Shown piece by piece: positions 62,985 to 64,000 of a stretch of DNA of 64,000 nucleotides. This DNA is from Vibrio sp. CB1-14 (GTDB taxonomy: Bacteria > Pseudomonadota > Gammaproteobacteria > Enterobacterales > Vibrionaceae): NCBI RefSeq assembly GCF_040412085.2, contig NZ_CP115921.1:1178001-1242000 (forward strand), given 5' to 3'. Within the stretch, counting starts at the first letter, position 1. Every line of letters starts with the position of its first letter. Both the position numbers and the translations under genes were made by a program. Below the pieces are notes generated by a model. That model saw only the letters and a program-made list of their open reading frames with translations, searched no databases and was not told where the DNA came from.

Positions 62985-64000
62985 GTGTATCGAATATCTG
63001 AGCTGGCAGCCGAAGTTGGGTTGTCACGAACGGCGCTGCTTTACTACGAGAAACAGAAGCTAATTTGTGGCAAAAGGTTGGCTAACGGCTACCGAGTCTA
63101 CAGCGATAAAGATTTACAACGAGTCCGATTGATACAGCAATTGCAAGCGGGTGGATTAACACTAAGAGAATGCAAAGCATGTCTAGAAGCTAAAGTCGAT
63201 AGAGCGCTGCTGCAAAGCCGTTTGCATACGCTTGAACAAGAGATTGAGCACAAGCAGAAGTCGCGCGATTTATTGGCGGCAATGCTGGGTGAGGGAGACC
63301 TAAAAGCGTGGCACGAAGGATTGGATAAACTCGCACCCGATGCTCATTTAGATTGGTTGATTAAGCAGGGCTTTAGTGAAAAAGATGCCCTGCGACTGAA
63401 ATGGTTATCAAAAAATATGAACGAACACGAAATTTACATGGCTGACTTTATGACGGTTTTTGAAACGCTTGAGCGTTGGGGGCCGGGAAGTGAGCAGGAA
63501 ACACGAAAAGCACTCAACGCAGTACCAAAAGCGCCGAAACAGCTTCTTGAAGTTGGCTGTGGTAAAGGCTTGGCAACCAAAGTACTAGCAGAAAACAGCA
63601 ATGCAAACATCACTGCAATCGATAATGAGCAGTCTGCGCTGGATCGACTTAATGAGCGCTTCGAAGCGCTTGGCTTATCCAAAAGGCTAATTACTGTCGC
63701 TGCAAGCATGACAGATCTACCGTTTGAACAGAAAAGCTTCGACCTTATCTGGGCAGAAGGCAGTGCCTACATCATGGGTGTTGAGAAAGCCCTAACACAA
63801 TGGAAGCCTCTTTTAGCCGACAACGGATATATCATGTTGAGTGACATGGTTTGGAAGACACCGACACCAAGTGAAGCGTCTGTTGAGTTTTGGAATCAAG
63901 AATATCCAGATATCCAGCAGGTAGAAACTCGTCTTGAGCAGATGAAAAAGGCGGGTTACCTCGTTGTTGACCACTTTCCGATGAGCCGTGAAGCTTGGAT
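62985..64000 (+). CDS. MerR regulator fused to SAM methyltransferase, 3' end missing
   Basis: Starts with GTG at 62985 (GAGGG eight bases upstream) and is open to the right edge. N-terminal MerR domain: YRISELAAEVGLSRTALLYYEKQKLICGKRLANGYRVYSDKDLQRVRLIQQLQAGGLTLREC, then a coiled-coil (ALLQSRLHTLEQEIEHKQKSRDLLAAML). From about residue 175 comes a class I SAM-dependent methyltransferase: motif I LLEVGCGKGLATKVL, acidic motif NITAIDNE, then LPFEQKSFDLIWAEGSAYIMG. Such a fusion may sense or modify its inducer. The end of the gene is outside the window. Confidence 0.8.
   Translation, partial: MYRISELAAEVGLSRTALLYYEKQKLICGKRLANGYRVYSDKDLQRVRLIQQLQAGGLTLRECKACLEAKVDRALLQSRLHTLEQEIEHKQKSRDLLAAMLGEGDLKAWHEGLDKLAPDAHLDWLIKQGFSEKDALRLKWLSKNMNEHEIYMADFMTVFETLERWGPGSEQETRKALNAVPKAPKQLLEVGCGKGLATKVLAENSNANITAIDNEQSALDRLNERFEALGLSKRLITVAASMTDLPFEQKSFDLIWAEGSAYIMGVEKALTQWKPLLADNGYIMLSDMVWKTPTPSEASVEFWNQEYPDIQQVETRLEQMKKAGYLVVDHFPMSREAW

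Overview
The window is typical Vibrio (gammaproteobacterial) DNA and most resembles the smaller chromosome of a marine Vibrio. Evidence: several OmpU/OmpT-type porins, a maltose transporter locus followed by a MicX-like sRNA position, a MoxR/Bat (von Willebrand A) operon, VpsT-like regulators and many sugar-uptake genes. No rRNA, tRNA, insertion sequence, CRISPR array or prophage was recognised. The window starts inside a LysR regulator and ends inside a MerR-methyltransferase fusion gene.

Layout. 1-6.6 kb: LysR fragment, LuxR-type response regulator, a 44-residue peptide gene, a two-domain glutaredoxin, a DMT exporter, and a YfcC-type carrier with a zinc deacylase. 6.6-13.8 kb: five porin genes (three tandem on minus, two on plus). 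13.9-21.2 kb: moxR-DUF58-DUF4381-batA-batB-batD operon on minus; batB carries an apparent one-base frameshift beside a polyglutamine tract. 21.5-29.9 kb: an enlarged curli amyloid locus with csgE-csgF-csgG, csgB-csgA, a second nucleator plus a 446-residue curlin, and two VpsT/CsgD-type regulators that both keep the WMSR c-di-GMP motif; one has a consensus CRP site upstream. 29.9-35.7 kb: malK divergent from malE-malF-malG. The long malK/malE spacer can fold into a four-way-junction RNA followed by an intrinsic terminator on the malK strand, and a MicX-like sRNA lies after malG. 35.9-46.6 kb: CDF-like transporter, LysR regulator, two GH13 enzymes, a MalE-like binding protein without permeases, rhodanese, DsbA-like protein, a frameshifted unknown gene coupled to a small membrane protein, and a thioesterase. 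46.7-52 kb: DMT exporter with divergent AraC regulator, then four consecutive genes for membrane-anchored CSS-type periplasmic sensor domains without EAL domains, arranged as a duplicated pair (A-B, A'-B'). 52-61.2 kb: beta-glucoside uptake: LacI regulator, PTS EIIA/EIIC/EIIB, a second EIIC, DMT exporter, DnaQ-like exonuclease, GH1 6-phospho-beta-glucosidase and GntR/UTRA regulator. 61.3-64 kb: a CDGSH-glutamate synthase fusion and the MerR-methyltransferase fusion.

How the genes connect. Three alpha-glucan promoters (LysR/GH13, orphan binding protein, GH13 amylase) share a perfect or near-perfect ATAG-N7-CTAT box with LysR-type T-N11-A geometry, suggesting a small regulon of the LysR protein encoded there. 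The beta-glucoside genes are tied together by LacI-type palindromes, one of them a perfect 36-bp palindrome, and by GntR-type palindromes. The strongest candidates for something not yet described are the CSS-only gene quartet, the structured malK leader RNA and the frameshifted gene/membrane protein pair.
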